From the NCBI RefSeq assembly GCF_000003815.2, contig NC_049996.1, forward strand, positions 8,891,310-8,955,309: DNA of 64,000 nucleotides, in the 5' to 3' direction. A program made the translations under genes and the position numbers. The DNA is from Branchiostoma floridae. Lineage: Eukaryota; Chordata; Leptocardii; Amphioxiformes; Branchiostomatidae. A model generated the notes under the pieces. It saw only the letters and a program-made list of their open reading frames with translations. It made no database searches and was not told where the DNA came from. Positions 53,301 through 58,990 of the stretch are shown piece by piece (within the stretch, counting starts at the first letter, position 1; the number at the start of each line of letters is the position of its first letter).

Positions 53301-54199
53301 TTTGGACGACTCCTTGATGGTCGGGATGGACATCTTGGAGGGACGGCTTGACTTTCCCGAGGCTTGCTGCCTTTTCTTGGCGTCCTTGTCATCTTTGGTA
53401 GAATCAGAAGACCCTGTTGGAAGTAAGGGTACCAGTACATTAAATCATGATAAAGGCATTGAAGGAAGGGTAATTAGTAATAAACAAAACCATTGTGAGT
53501 AAGGGGAAGTAAGAATGTAACACCCCCAAGAAATAAAAATAACGGAACAACCTTTTTTTTTTTTTTTCTTCTTTCTCTTGAGGCTACTTTACCTTACTTA
53601 CTTATCCTCTTTGTCCCTGGAGAGACATAAGCAATGATAAAGCCATGAGCCATGACTCTGTCTTGCGCCAGTCTTTGTAGTCTACTGCCTTAAAATTAAG
53701 ATTCTGTAGCCTATAGCTACATGATATACTGTATACTGTGAGGTCTCATCCACACACATCGGCAAGGGCCTTTCCTGCAAGTGTGGTGGGTTCTTTTTTA
53801 TGCCGAAGGTATGGCTCTCTTCAAACACTGGACCTCCATTTAACATTGTATTCAAGAGACATCCCTAACACCGACAGAAGCTAGGTACACGTACGTACAT
53901 ATACTCACTTTCACCTTTAGTGAATGTCATGTAGCCTTTCACAATAGCATAACATTGAAAGCATGTCAGGGGATTAAGCCCTGAGTTAGTTAAACCCTAA
54001 AACAAATTGTATAACCATATAATACAAAGTCCAGCCCTTAATTACCATAAAACAATGCCTTACCTTTCCTCCGGAACAACCTCGACAGCGAAAACGTTGA
54101 CGTCTGGTTCTCCTCAAGTGGAGTCAGGGGCGCAAAATGGGTCAGCCCACTTTCCGGCGAAGGGGTGGCCTTAGGCTCTTTTACAGTTGCTTCTGCCAT
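16286..54199 (-). CDS. PIKFYVE: PIKfyve, 1-phosphatidylinositol 3-phosphate 5-kinase (complete, 45 coding exons)
   Basis: PIKfyve phosphorylates PI3P on endosomes to PI(3,5)P2, working with VAC14 and FIG4. Exons 1-45 in transcript order: 54199-54064, 53413-53052, 52346-52163, 51336-51102, 50491-50348, 49570-49481, 48472-48337, 47042-46885, 44882-44771, 43857-43698, 43188-43096, 42766-42563, 40989-40921, 39770-39650, 39052-38872, 38269-38195, 37961-37857, 37244-37098, 36720-36597, 36098-36004, 35621-34719, 33360-33260, 32654-32411, 31771-31593, 31122-31009, 30536-30419, 29657-29558, 29085-28916, 28425-28344, 28097-28050, 27404-27252, 26569-26533, 26400-26342, 25746-25668, 25403-25308, 24854-24777, 24117-23876, 23331-23245, 20982-20806, 20278-20175, 19545-19417, 18907-18808, 18173-18012, 17278-17204, 16407-16286. 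The sum is 6690 nt (2229 aa; human about 2098) and every junction keeps phase. Domain order is FYVE, DEP, TCP-1/chaperonin-like, PIKfyve-specific Cys region, PIP kinase. An acceptor nine bases 5' of the ATG predicts a non-coding first exon. Least certain is the exon 6 acceptor. Confidence 0.95.
16545..16790. repeat. Interspersed SINE-like repeat, copy 1
   Basis: Contains the run around GATAAGCACAATGAACTGTGG, TTAACATCCC and CCAGAGGC that recurs at 24450-24660 and 39125-39350. In the other copies the minus strand carries a tRNA-like A box (TAGTCTAGTGG), which suggests a tRNA-derived SINE. It lies in the last intron of PIKFYVE (or its 3' side). Boundaries are approximate. Confidence 0.55.
16820..17160. 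mobile_element. MITE family M1, complete copy A (341 bp)
   Basis: Begins CAGGGCTTGAAATA and ends TATTTCGAGCCCTG, near-perfect terminal inverted repeats. It is flanked by a 5-bp duplication CTACT (16815-16819, 17161-17165). The interior repeats TGCAGGT-type motifs and matches 47755-48096 over its full length. No coding capacity. It sits in PIKFYVE intron 44. Confidence 0.85.
18275..18439. repeat. Inverted repeat of about 165 bp in PIKFYVE intron 42
   Basis: The left arm AATTCAATCTCTGCAA is matched by the right arm TTGCAGAGATTGAATT. Further inward pairing involves TTTACTT and GCTTCAAG. A related left arm recurs at about 38040-38090. It is probably a fold-back MITE. Confidence 0.6.
19715..19835 (-). 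repeat. tRNA-derived SINE fragment
   Basis: Read on the minus strand it shows CAATGGCTAGAGCG (A-box-like) and later CCTGAGTTCGATACTC (B-box-like), with the spacing of a tRNA head. No intact acceptor stem, so this is not called as a tRNA gene. Confidence 0.5.
19850..20018. mobile_element. MITE family M1, truncated copy C
   Basis: Matches the middle of the 16820-17160 element, starting at AGGTAAAATTGGAGCTGTGC and running past ATGGATTGTTATTAGCTGCA. Both terminal inverted repeats are missing. It lies in PIKFYVE intron 40, next to a SINE fragment. Confidence 0.75.
21280..21313. repeat. Perfect 15-bp stem-loop
   Basis: TTGCGTTTCGTCGCC and its exact inverse GGCGACGAAACGCAA are separated by only CTCT. 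The stem is GC-rich inside an AT-rich PIKFYVE intron (intron 38). Function unknown; it could be a structured RNA element or a fold-back transposon remnant. Confidence 0.8.
21850..22340 (+). repeat. 262-bp direct duplication carrying tRNA-like units
   Basis: Two copies, aligned at 21861 and 22123, run through the same order: GATTTTATCAAGAAAGCGAC, a tRNA-like block, then a T-run. Copy 2 has TTAGCTCAAACGGTA (D-arm/A-box-like), a perfect T-arm CCTGG-TTCGAGC-CCAGG, and soon after TTTTTTT, a pol III terminator. Copy 1 has a decayed T-arm. The 5' bases do not pair with the 3' acceptor side, so I call tRNA-derived repeats or pseudo-tRNAs, not functional tRNAs. It lies in PIKFYVE intron 38. Confidence 0.6.
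23876..28425 (-). CDS. PIKFYVE: PIKFYVE exons 29-37: variable linker before the kinase
   Basis: Nine small exons (37-242 nt). Exons 29-33 (28425-26342) are low-complexity and poorly conserved. Exon 30 (48 nt) and exon 32 (37 nt) are micro-exons called from GT-AG borders and phase. Exons 34-35 carry conserved [13 protein letters not shown] and SPDKHYL, then [10 protein letters not shown] (human ANLLPGNSY, DPDKHYL, EPSSIIAFAL). Exon 37 contains GVLSFFRGK (human GMLSFFRGT). Because exons 29-33 are weakly conserved, alternative splicing here is plausible but not shown. Confidence 0.8.
24240..24660. repeat. Compound interspersed repeats
   Basis: The left part contains GGCCCCCTGCTGTAGTG and GTAACACACCAGCTT, which recur at 31890-31950 and 52680-52920 and (inverted) at 29245-29345 and 63000-63130. 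The right part (24450-24660) matches the repeat at 16545-16790 and 39125-39350. There is no coding capacity. It fills much of PIKFYVE intron 36. Confidence 0.6.
25839..25926. repeat. 88-bp near-perfect hairpin
   Basis: The left arm TGCCAAAAAGCAGTTACTCA and onward pairs with the right arm ending TGAGTAACTGCTTTTGGGCA over about 40 bases with only a few mismatches and a loop of a few bases. It lies in PIKFYVE intron 33. Similar arms (CTCAAGCAACTG) occur at 36160-36330, so it belongs to a MITE-like family. Confidence 0.8.
26040..26235. repeat. Interspersed repeat (same family as 29245-29512)
   Basis: Shares CTAAGCAGAGAAAGCAG, GTACCATTTTT and ATGACTCG..GGAATCAAACTCAC with the repeat at 29245-29512. 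Located in PIKFYVE intron 33. Boundaries approximate. Confidence 0.55.
28916..33360 (-). CDS. PIKFYVE: PIKFYVE exons 22-28: PIKfyve-specific conserved region
   Basis: Exons 22-24 encode the Cys/His-rich conserved region: [77 protein letters not shown] and [17 protein letters not shown]. Exons 25-28 encode predicted helical segments ([41 protein letters not shown]), like the spectrin-repeat-like part of human PIKfyve. The region is well conserved with vertebrates, so the assignment is firm. Confidence 0.92.
29245..29512 (-). repeat. tRNA-derived SINE, nearly complete
   Basis: On the minus strand it starts with GGTGCAATGGCCGAGTGG (A box TGGCCGAGTGG, as in Leu/Ser tRNAs), followed by GTGAGTTTGATCCCGG (B box). 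The body contains CTGCTTTCTCTGCTTAG and AGCCCCCTGCTGTAGTG. Relatives are at 26040-26235 and 63000-63130. It lies in PIKFYVE intron 27. Confidence 0.65.
30106..30316. repeat. 211-bp long palindrome (fold-back element)
   Basis: The left arm runs TAAGAGTTTTCTTTTACACA, then CCAGTTTTTCTCACCTGCTGACA. The right arm is its inverse, ending ACTCTTA. Pairing continues inward through CTAACTGGAGTTCTGCTTCT to a short central loop near 30212. A transcript through PIKFYVE intron 26 would fold into a hairpin of about 95 bp. Confidence 0.85.
33461..33686. mobile_element. Possible hAT-like MITE
   Basis: The ends CAGCGCTGTCTCCAG and CTGGAGACAACTCTG are inverted repeats matching at 12 of 15 positions. The flanks (AACTAGTG and AACTATAT) suggest a decayed 8-bp duplication. 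It is non-coding and lies in PIKFYVE intron 21. Confidence 0.5.
34719..39770 (-). CDS. PIKFYVE: PIKFYVE exons 14-21: chaperonin-like (TCP-1/CCT) domain
   Basis: Exons 14-20 and the start of exon 21 encode the CCT-like domain (about residues 700-1004), which in the family mediates contact with VAC14/FIG4. Landmarks are [88 protein letters not shown] and [11 protein letters not shown]. Exon 21 (35621-34719, 903 nt) is by far the largest. After the domain it encodes a long charged linker, with [20 protein letters not shown] matching human LLTEKGMRCSTRDYFAEQVY. It ends at a weak GTTTGT donor. Confidence 0.92.
36160..36330. repeat. Diverged fold-back MITE
   Basis: Has CTCAAGCAACTGCTTGGATA near the left end and CCAGTTGCTTGAGGAACTG near the right, imperfect inverted repeats of the same type as the hairpin at 25839-25926. 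Its internal TTTTGTCAGTGACACT also occurs at about 39390. Boundaries approximate. In PIKFYVE intron 19. Confidence 0.55.
36960..37085 (+). repeat. (GATG)n microsatellite
   Basis: About 125 bases of GATG/GGAT tetranucleotide repeat with few interruptions, ending just before the exon 18 donor at 37098 of PIKFYVE. The open frames through it are repeat artefacts. Confidence 0.95.
37692..37726 (-). pseudogene. Partial duplicate of PIKFYVE exon 17 (3' tail plus donor)
   Basis: About 35 bases match the end of exon 17 (37857-37890) with two mismatches. On the minus strand it reads in frame ASIDPIVLQ and then GTAAGA, an intact splice donor. It lies in intron 17, about 160 bases downstream of the real exon end. 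Exon 18 follows exon 17 directly in conserved sequence, so the copy is not needed in the normal mRNA. Confidence 0.8.
38626..38799. mobile_element. pogo/Tigger-like MITE (174 bp)
   Basis: Starts CAGTAGAAGCC and ends GGCTTCTACTG, exact 11-bp inverted repeats, flanked by TA (38624-38625, 38800-38801). The interior repeats short TTGCAC-type motifs. TA target and CAGT ends fit the Tc1/mariner superfamily, pogo branch. In PIKFYVE intron 15. Confidence 0.82.
39125..39350. repeat. Interspersed SINE-like repeat, copy 3
   Basis: Matches 24450-24660 and 16545-16790 (ATGTACAGTATTTACAGG, CACAATGAACAGTGGACCA, AGTTCCAGAGGCAGG). The minus strand begins GCATAGTCTAGTGG, an A-box-like tRNA head. In PIKFYVE intron 14. 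Confidence 0.6.
40921..43857 (-). CDS. PIKFYVE: PIKFYVE exons 10-13: acidic low-complexity linker
   Basis: Exons 43857-43698, 43188-43096, 42766-42563 and 40989-40921. Exon 10 contains the conserved EPSWFREI segment. Exon 11 is very acidic, with a run of Asp codons (mostly GAT) at about 43113-43139 that forms a coding microsatellite. Exon 12 contains DNVNFRVKK, matching human DNVNFHIKK. Exon 13 is Ser-rich. TTGA-type microsatellites abut the exon 10 donor (43661-43693). Exon borders are all GT-AG and in phase. Confidence 0.88.
43545..43693. repeat. TTGA microsatellites beside PIKFYVE exon 10
   Basis: Two short (TTGA)n tracts, 43545-43570 and 43661-43693. The second ends a few bases from the exon 10 splice donor at 43698. 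Confidence 0.85.
44355..44482 (-). repeat. tRNA-derived SINE, family S2 copy 1
   Basis: On the minus strand: TGGTGTAATGGGTAGGG (A-box-like), then CCTTGGTTTGAATCCCC (B-box-like), then a body with AGTGAAAGGCACTTAACACGAC-like sequence that recurs at 48140-48290. In PIKFYVE intron 9. Confidence 0.6.
44771..47042 (-). CDS. PIKFYVE: PIKFYVE exons 8-9: DEP domain
   Basis: Exon 8 (47042-46885) begins DSVQLRDLW and contains [20 protein letters not shown] and then QLVDWLIKR, diagnostic of the PIKfyve DEP domain (about residues 436-510). Exon 9 (44882-44771) continues [19 protein letters not shown] and ends [11 protein letters not shown] domains are generally membrane or protein docking modules. The 2-kb intron between them holds three inverted-repeat elements, one immediately beside the exon 8 donor. 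Confidence 0.93.
45605..45836. mobile_element. Long-TIR MITE family M2, copy 1
   Basis: Left CTAGTTCACCTTAATC and right GGATAAAGGTGAAACGATAG are inverted, and inner arms pair via CCTATATCCGTT and ATATAGG. The full length resembles the element at 46648-46867. In PIKFYVE intron 8. Confidence 0.75.
45961..46370. mobile_element. hAT-type MITE (410 bp), complete
   Basis: Begins TAGGGTTGGGTACCGGTA and ends with the near inverse TACCGGTACCCAGCCCTA. It is flanked by a perfect 8-bp duplication TTCCAATT (45953-45960, 46371-46378), typical of hAT. The interior has repeated AGGTCCAGGT motifs and no transposase. In PIKFYVE intron 8. Confidence 0.87.
46648..46867. mobile_element. Long-TIR MITE family M2, copy 2, beside exon 8 donor
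   Basis: Begins AACGCTAGTTCACCTTTATC and ends with the inverse, CTAGCGTT at 46860-46867; the inner arms pair through CCTATATCCGTTG. Flanks 46631-46647 and 46868-46884 are the same 17 bases with one mismatch, and the right flank is exactly the first 17 bases of PIKFYVE intron 8. Confidence 0.82.
47755..48096. mobile_element. MITE family M1, complete copy B (342 bp)
   Basis: Begins CAGGGCTCGAAATA and ends TATTTCGAGCCCTG, with 5-bp flanking duplication ACCAT (47750-47754, 48097-48101). It matches 16820-17160 throughout. In PIKFYVE intron 7. Confidence 0.87.
48140..48290 (-). repeat. tRNA-derived SINE, family S2 copy 2
   Basis: On the minus strand TGTGGCACAGCGGTAGCG (A-box-like) leads to GAGTTCGAATCCTGCC (B-box). 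The body matches 44355-44482. In PIKFYVE intron 7. Confidence 0.65.
48337..50491 (-). CDS. PIKFYVE: PIKFYVE exons 5-7: linker between FYVE and DEP
   Basis: Exons 50491-50348, 49570-49481 and 48472-48337 encode a weakly conserved linker; exon 7 ends [10 protein letters not shown], like human DERKILL. For exon 6 the obvious acceptor TTTTGCAG near 49621 would give an in-frame TAA. I therefore use the acceptor CATATATAG just before 49570. It has a pyrimidine-rich tract and a TACTAAT branch-like motif about 37 bases upstream, and it restores phase. The N gap falls in the intron between exons 6 and 7, so an extra exon could be hidden there. Confidence 0.75.
48604..48703. other. Assembly gap of 100 N
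   Basis: Exactly 100 N, the usual placeholder for a gap of unknown size. It lies in PIKFYVE intron 6, next to tandem duplications that probably caused the break. Confidence 0.99.
48942..49480. repeat. Tandem duplication including the PIKFYVE exon 6 donor region
   Basis: Units starting GGACTACAGAAGGAAAGG or a close variant are at 48942, 49065, 49241 and 49417 (spacing 123, 176, 176). The last unit overlaps the real end of exon 6 (49481). On the minus strand the units at 48942 and 49241 keep CAG|GTACCCG donors; the unit at 49065 has lost it. The unit at 48942 also retains TTTGCTAGCAAAGATGAT from exon 6. Confidence 0.85.
51102..54199 (-). CDS. PIKFYVE: PIKFYVE exons 1-4: N-terminus and FYVE zinc finger
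   Basis: Exon 1 encodes [19 protein letters not shown] and then [13 protein letters not shown], close to the vertebrate start LTHFKPLTP. Exon 2 is basic and Ser/Lys/Arg-rich and ends with SVLKRL, which is conserved. Exon 3 carries the PI3P-binding FYVE core: WMPD (178-181), the RRRHHCR signature (198-204), and Cys pairs C184/C187, C203/C206 and C211/C214. Exon 4 supplies the last Cys pair (VCTYC) followed by a Ser/Thr-rich linker. The FYVE finger places the kinase on PI3P-positive endosomes. Confidence 0.93.
52680..52960. repeat. Interspersed repeat with internal hairpin
   Basis: Contains CAGCCCCCTGCTGTAGT and GCTGGTGTGTTACGCC, shared with 24240-24400 and 31890-31950. Within it, 52812-52867 is a hairpin: GGGTTGAGAATGCAAA pairs with TTTGCATTCTCAACCC. 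In PIKFYVE intron 2. Confidence 0.6.
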
Positions 54200-54208
54200 T
54201 AGTGCTCT

Positions 54209-55813
54209 CTGAAAATGGGACACACAAAATCCAATCATTATCAACAAGCAAATGAATGCAAAGGGGTCTTGTTGGGTAGAGTACTAGTAGGAACTGGTTT
54301 CAGCCAGATTGTAAATTCATCAGTAGCATCGTATTCTTATCATGAATCAGAGATATTTAACATTCAAATGTTTTCTCTTTCTCTTCAAAACAGTTTACCT
54401 ACTAAAGATGAGCAGATCTAGATTGCACTTCTTGGAAATAAGGCATTTATGTCAACAGATCACTGTTTTCTTCTTCTTCTCCGTTTTCCCCTCAGAGTCA
54501 TTTTTCAGAGTCAAATGCTTCGACAACTAGCACCACGTTTCATAAAGGGCATAAACATGGAGCAAAGTTTCGATGATATTAACCAAATCTTTTGACGATC
54601 AAACCTCGACAAACAAAACTATCGGAATTCTAATCCCCTTGGACATTGAACTCATCGCCTTGGCCTTGCATCAATTCCAAACTCCCAACTGTGTTTCTAA
54701 GAAGACTTCAGCACTTCTGCAAGACAGTTTACTCAGATTAGTTCCACCATTAACCTACCTTACTACTCCTGGCGTCAGAACCTATCTTTCAGCCTTACTT
54801 GGGATGAAATTCCACGCAAATCGCAGAAAAACAAGTAACTTTCCGCTGAAAGTCGACCATTTTGACAATCACATGACTTCCCTATTACCTTAGTCGGCAA
54901 TGAACTTATGACTGAATATATGATTAGTGTTTTCCTTCTTTCTATCAGCCGTTTGACACAAATATTCAAGTGCAAACAAATTTAAACTACTAGATTATTA
55001 CTCCCAATTGTCAATGGTTTGGTAGTTGTGATACAGTACATTGTTAAGCTAACATTTTTACAAGCTATGAAAGGCCATCACAATCAGGGGTAAATCAGCC
55101 GATGATGTTATAGGTGAAAGGTTGTGACCCCGAAAGTTCAAAGTTCACCGTACGATTGTTTACATCAGGGAAGGCTCGAACGAATGTGATCGATACTTTT
55201 AGCAGGATTCACAGGTATTGTGGCTACTTAGATTGATCAGTGACGGTCTGAATACTAAGTTAAGGATGTCTTCTATCTTTGCATTCGTTCTTAGATTATC
55301 ATTGACCGTATTTCTTTTCCCAAAACTAGATAGATTGTATAGGGGAGGGGGAACATGTAGGGACTTGCTTCGTCATTGCACAGCGCGCTTACGCAACATA
55401 AATGATATTTTTACACGCGAGGCAGTGCTACAGATTTCTACTTTTGCAACTGTTTACATCCAAAGAACCACATTCAACCAACAGCAAGTCGCAAACCGAT
55501 CACATCTATTTTTAGCTTTAGTGTTTACATCGTGTCATCACGATATATTTATGACACGCCAACGGATGATGTCAGAAATGGAACGCGTGTTTTTCTACTG
55601 CGCCATGGAATCAGAACACGGAATGCCGTTTCCTTTTGTGTTTTGGAAAATGCTACGTGCCAAACAATGCGTACTGCTGTACGTGAATGGCTGTCTGACC
55701 ACAGACGGGAAGTGATTTCAACCGACTGTTTAGCACTGGAGCAGCTTTTCCATCACTTAACAGATATGTCATCCTAGTAGAGATGTTTACCAAACAGCTG
55801 TTCCAAAGTGTTT
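54209..55813. promoter_or_regulatory. Divergent upstream region of PIKFYVE and the CDK11-like gene
   Basis: This 1.6-kb stretch separates two divergent start codons. It should hold the non-coding first exon and promoter of PIKFYVE and the leader of the kinase gene. A DR1-like AGTTCAAAGTTCA lies at about 55135-55147. An open frame at 55218-55715 has no recognisable family and is not called as a gene. Start sites are not visible. Confidence 0.4.
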
Positions 55814-57676
55814 ATGGGCCATGGTGCAAAAATGCCACCAAGCAAAATCAAGCTAGCTTTTGCATCCAGCAAGTCCTCTACTAAAGACGATGATCAAAAT
55901 ATGGCACAAGATGACATGGGAGATGTTGGTGGAAATCAAATCACGCTGAAACATGGACTTTCTTCCATGGATTCTGCCAGAATTACAGACTGCGGTGACT
56001 CATCAAGTTTGGTTATAAACAGTTATGAGAATGATATAACATCAGTTGAAATGAAGAGGAAGAAAGAGGCAGATGACTGGAAGCTGCGAGAGGAAGATGA
56101 TAAGGAAAACTCTGAGGAGTGGTGGCCAGAACTGCTGGATATAACAAATGAGCCAAGTCCTGAAGAAACACAAACAGCAAAATGCAGCACACCAGGTCAG
56201 TTTACCAACATCTGCGGTGGAAAGGACACAAGAAGATGTTTAACGGATGGATGTGTACAGACTGTTCTGTCCCATCCCAATCAAGAAATCTGCCAAGACA
56301 GTGCAGAAATGGAGACTCAGGAGGATGACAACAATCAGATCATTTCAAATTGCCACCCAATACCAGTCATACAACCAGCTTTTGTATGCAGGACAAGAGA
56401 CAGTGGGATGCATCAGTCTACACCAGGTGAATCTTTCTCTACTGTAAACAACAATGTTAATATTCCTGTACAACTGCAATGCTTGACAGAGAACAGCGAT
56501 TCGTTATTGGCTGATGGGAGTCAAGTGGAAAATGTATTACATAAGGAAGACAACTACTCTGCTGTCCCTTTGGTCAACTCTTCTACTTACAAAGAAGCAA
56601 GCCAGCAAGGACTTGTCACAAACCCTCCTCCATGCCAGCCAGCTTCCACGGTATACAACTATGCATTCCTAAACTTGATCAACGAGGGAACGTATGGCGT
56701 GGTGTACAAAGCCATGCACAAGACAACTGGGGATGTGGTTGCCATCAAAATGCTAAAGAGTGAAAACCAGCCACATGGTGTCTCCGGTACAGGTCTACGA
56801 GAGGTCAACATCATGTCAAAGGCCAGACACATCAACGTCATCTCCTTACGAGAGGTGGTGTATGGTAACAACATAGACAAAGCCTACCTGGTGATGGAGT
56901 ATGCGGAAACAGACCTGAAGCAACTGATGTACAACTTGCAGCGGCCGTTTTCTGTCAGCGAAACAAAAGGTCTGTTGGTGCAGCTCCTGTACGCGGTCCA
57001 GTATCTCCATGACAAGGACATCTTGCACAGGGACATCAAGACGGAAAACCTGCTCCTCAATCTGCATGGAATTCTCAAGGTCACAGACTTTGGCTTGGCA
57101 AGGACGTTTAGTAAGGGAGACAAACACCTGTCCCCCGTAGTTGTGACCCTGTGGTACAGAGCACCTGAGCTTCTCCTGGGGAGTAAGACATACTCCACGC
57201 CAGTCGATCTCTGGTCCGTTGGATGTGTTTTTGCCGAGCTCCTGACTGGCAACCCATTTTGGGACGGAGAATCTGAGATTGACCAACTTCACCAGATATT
57301 CTGTGATCTCGGCACCCCAAGCGAGAAAATATGGCCCGGGTACTCCAGACTTCCCTTTCTAAAAACGTGCATCCTGCCAGATTTTCCGTACAACAGGCTA
57401 CGGCGGCGGTTGGGATGGACACTGACGGAGCTCGGTTTGCATCTCCTAAACTGGTTCCTGACGTACAGTCCTGCAAGACGAGTTACAGCGGTGCAGGCAC
57501 TACAACACTGGTATTTTCAGGAGGTGCCCCTTCCCCTCGACCCACAGTTCTTGGCTGCACAGGTGTTTACATCTCCGTTAATACACCCACAGTGCTTTGT
57601 ACAAGGATCAGGAGAGCCACAGCCTACCATGGTGTATAGTTACCCCACTAATAATATCAACTACACTCATGGCTGA
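55814..57676 (+). CDS. CDK11 (PITSLRE)-like serine/threonine kinase, intronless
   Basis: A single exon encodes 620 aa from the ATG at 55814; an in-frame ATG at 55832 has better context (A at -3). The C-terminal half is a CDK-type kinase. It has a glycine loop EGTYG (291-295), Lys312 in VAIK, catalytic HRDIK (Asp407), DFG (Asp425), T-loop Thr445 in VVVTLWYRAPELLLG, and LGTPSEKIWPGYS. The last motif, with YSTPVDLWSVGC and SEIDQ, matches CDK11 better than CDK10. The PITSLRE helix reads SGTGLRE. All catalytic residues are present, so activity is plausible. The N-terminal 285 residues are acidic and Ser/Thr-rich, without the Arg/Glu repeats of CDK11. The absence of introns, beside genes with 12-45 exons, suggests a retrogene; CDK11 itself is multi-exonic in vertebrates. 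The cyclin partner is unknown. Confidence 0.85.
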   Translation: MGHGAKMPPSKIKLAFASSKSSTKDDDQNMAQDDMGDVGGNQITLKHGLSSMDSARITDCGDSSSLVINSYENDITSVEMKRKKEADDWKLREEDDKENSEEWWPELLDITNEPSPEETQTAKCSTPGQFTNICGGKDTRRCLTDGCVQTVLSHPNQEICQDSAEMETQEDDNNQIISNCHPIPVIQPAFVCRTRDSGMHQSTPGESFSTVNNNVNIPVQLQCLTENSDSLLADGSQVENVLHKEDNYSAVPLVNSSTYKEASQQGLVTNPPPCQPASTVYNYAFLNLINEGTYGVVYKAMHKTTGDVVAIKMLKSENQPHGVSGTGLREVNIMSKARHINVISLREVVYGNNIDKAYLVMEYAETDLKQLMYNLQRPFSVSETKGLLVQLLYAVQYLHDKDILHRDIKTENLLLNLHGILKVTDFGLARTFSKGDKHLSPVVVTLWYRAPELLLGSKTYSTPVDLWSVGCVFAELLTGNPFWDGESEIDQLHQIFCDLGTPSEKIWPGYSRLPFLKTCILPDFPYNRLRRRLGWTLTELGLHLLNWFLTYSPARRVTAVQALQHWYFQEVPLPLDPQFLAAQVFTSPLIHPQCFVQGSGEPQPTMVYSYPTNNINYTHG

Positions 57677-58840
57677 TAGTTCTTCCCAGCACTTACAAAT
57701 GTGACTGTATCATTTTGCAGACTCAAATATCAAAATTCAAATACAGATTTTTCTCAAACTTGTTGGAGATGCAAGTTGACTTGTCTTCCATTTCTAAAAT
57801 TCAGACTTCTTAGAAATGATTATAGTGGGATTTGATATACATAGCTGAGAAGAGCTCTAATGTGTGTATTATATAATTATTTTCAAACAGAGCTCAACAC
57901 TTTTACTTTTACCAGTGAACTTGTTCAGAATCACTAATTAGCAGCAGATCCACAAGTTTTACAGTGTAGCACTGTTTTAGCAATGTAAAGGTTGAACCAT
58001 CTCACAACATTGTTTTTATCTGTTTGTATCATGTACTCAAAAATCTGTTGATGCTAGAACATTGTTTTTAGATGTAGTTCAGCTCATGTTGATATCGATT
58101 ATATGGATGACATTAGCAGCCGCATCAATGTTCAGCAATGTTTGTCTGTTTCCAAAAATGAAAATTTTCGACCATGCTAGTGTAAATCGCACAAAGCAGT
58201 AGCAAATAAGCAAATGTATGCCATAAATTGAAATAAATATTGGAAACCACATACTAATGTTGTAGAAGGCTAAAGTCAATTTCAAAATGGCCTTTTATTT
58301 ATACATTGTATCTAAAATCAAAATGATACATAGCAATTATGTTCAAGATTGCACCAGTTTTGAAAACATGGAATGTATTCTGAATGATTATGAAAAAATC
58401 TTAACTTTTGGCATATGTTTGTCTCTGAATTCTTCTGTGGAAATTAATACGTGTTTGTGTATGTTTAGCATTCATTATGCATCAATCATTACATTATAAG
58501 TAATGTAGCCTGGAGAAACTACAGCATTACGCATTTTAGCATTACATAGTGCTTTATCTCTTGCTCAAGAAAAATGACAAAGGAACCATCAGAGATATAC
58601 TGGTTACAGTATTATTACTGTAATTCCTGGTTTTTTAAATGTACTTTTATGTTCATAGTTTTCACAGTGATGACTGTAACGTGAACTTATCATTACTGAT
58701 ATTATATATAGTGATAACAAATAATACACGAGACTTTTCTAATGCCCACCTGCCGCCACAGTGAACATTTAGTTCCGAGAACAAGTTAAATCTTCTCAGA
58801 CCGTGAAAGTTTGGTACCGAGAAGACACAGGTATATCCGA
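57677..58840. other. 3' flank of the kinase gene; no gene
   Basis: AT-rich. A candidate AATAAA lies at 58232-58237. Bases 58080-58300 resemble 41690-41890 in a PIKFYVE intron (shared ATTATATG.ATGACAT, GCAAAT.TATGCC, ACTAATGT), so they are probably an interspersed repeat. No exon or RNA gene was seen. Confidence 0.5.
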
Positions 58841-58852
58841 AGACCGTCGATT

Positions 58853-58972
58853 GATGAATTCCACAGCTGTGATATTCATCACTTAGATGATGAATTCCAC
58901 AGCTGTGAAAATGATGAATTCCACAGCTGTGATATTCATCACTCAGATGATGAATTCCACAGCTATGGAATT
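58853..58972. repeat. 60-bp tandem duplication with CACAGCTGTG palindromes
   Basis: Two nearly identical 60-bp units contain GATGAATTCCACAGCTGTG and ATATTCATCAC. The palindrome CACAGCTGTG (an E-box CAGCTG core) occurs three times and CACAGCTATG once. It leads directly into the 64-bp array. Confidence 0.85.
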
Positions 58973-58990
58973 AATCAATAGTGCTGTGAG

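Noticed and set aside
55218-55715. 165-codon open frame upstream of the CDK11-like kinase
   Set aside because: No recognisable family, unusual composition, and it overlaps another open frame; more likely leader or promoter sequence, although a lineage-specific gene cannot be excluded.
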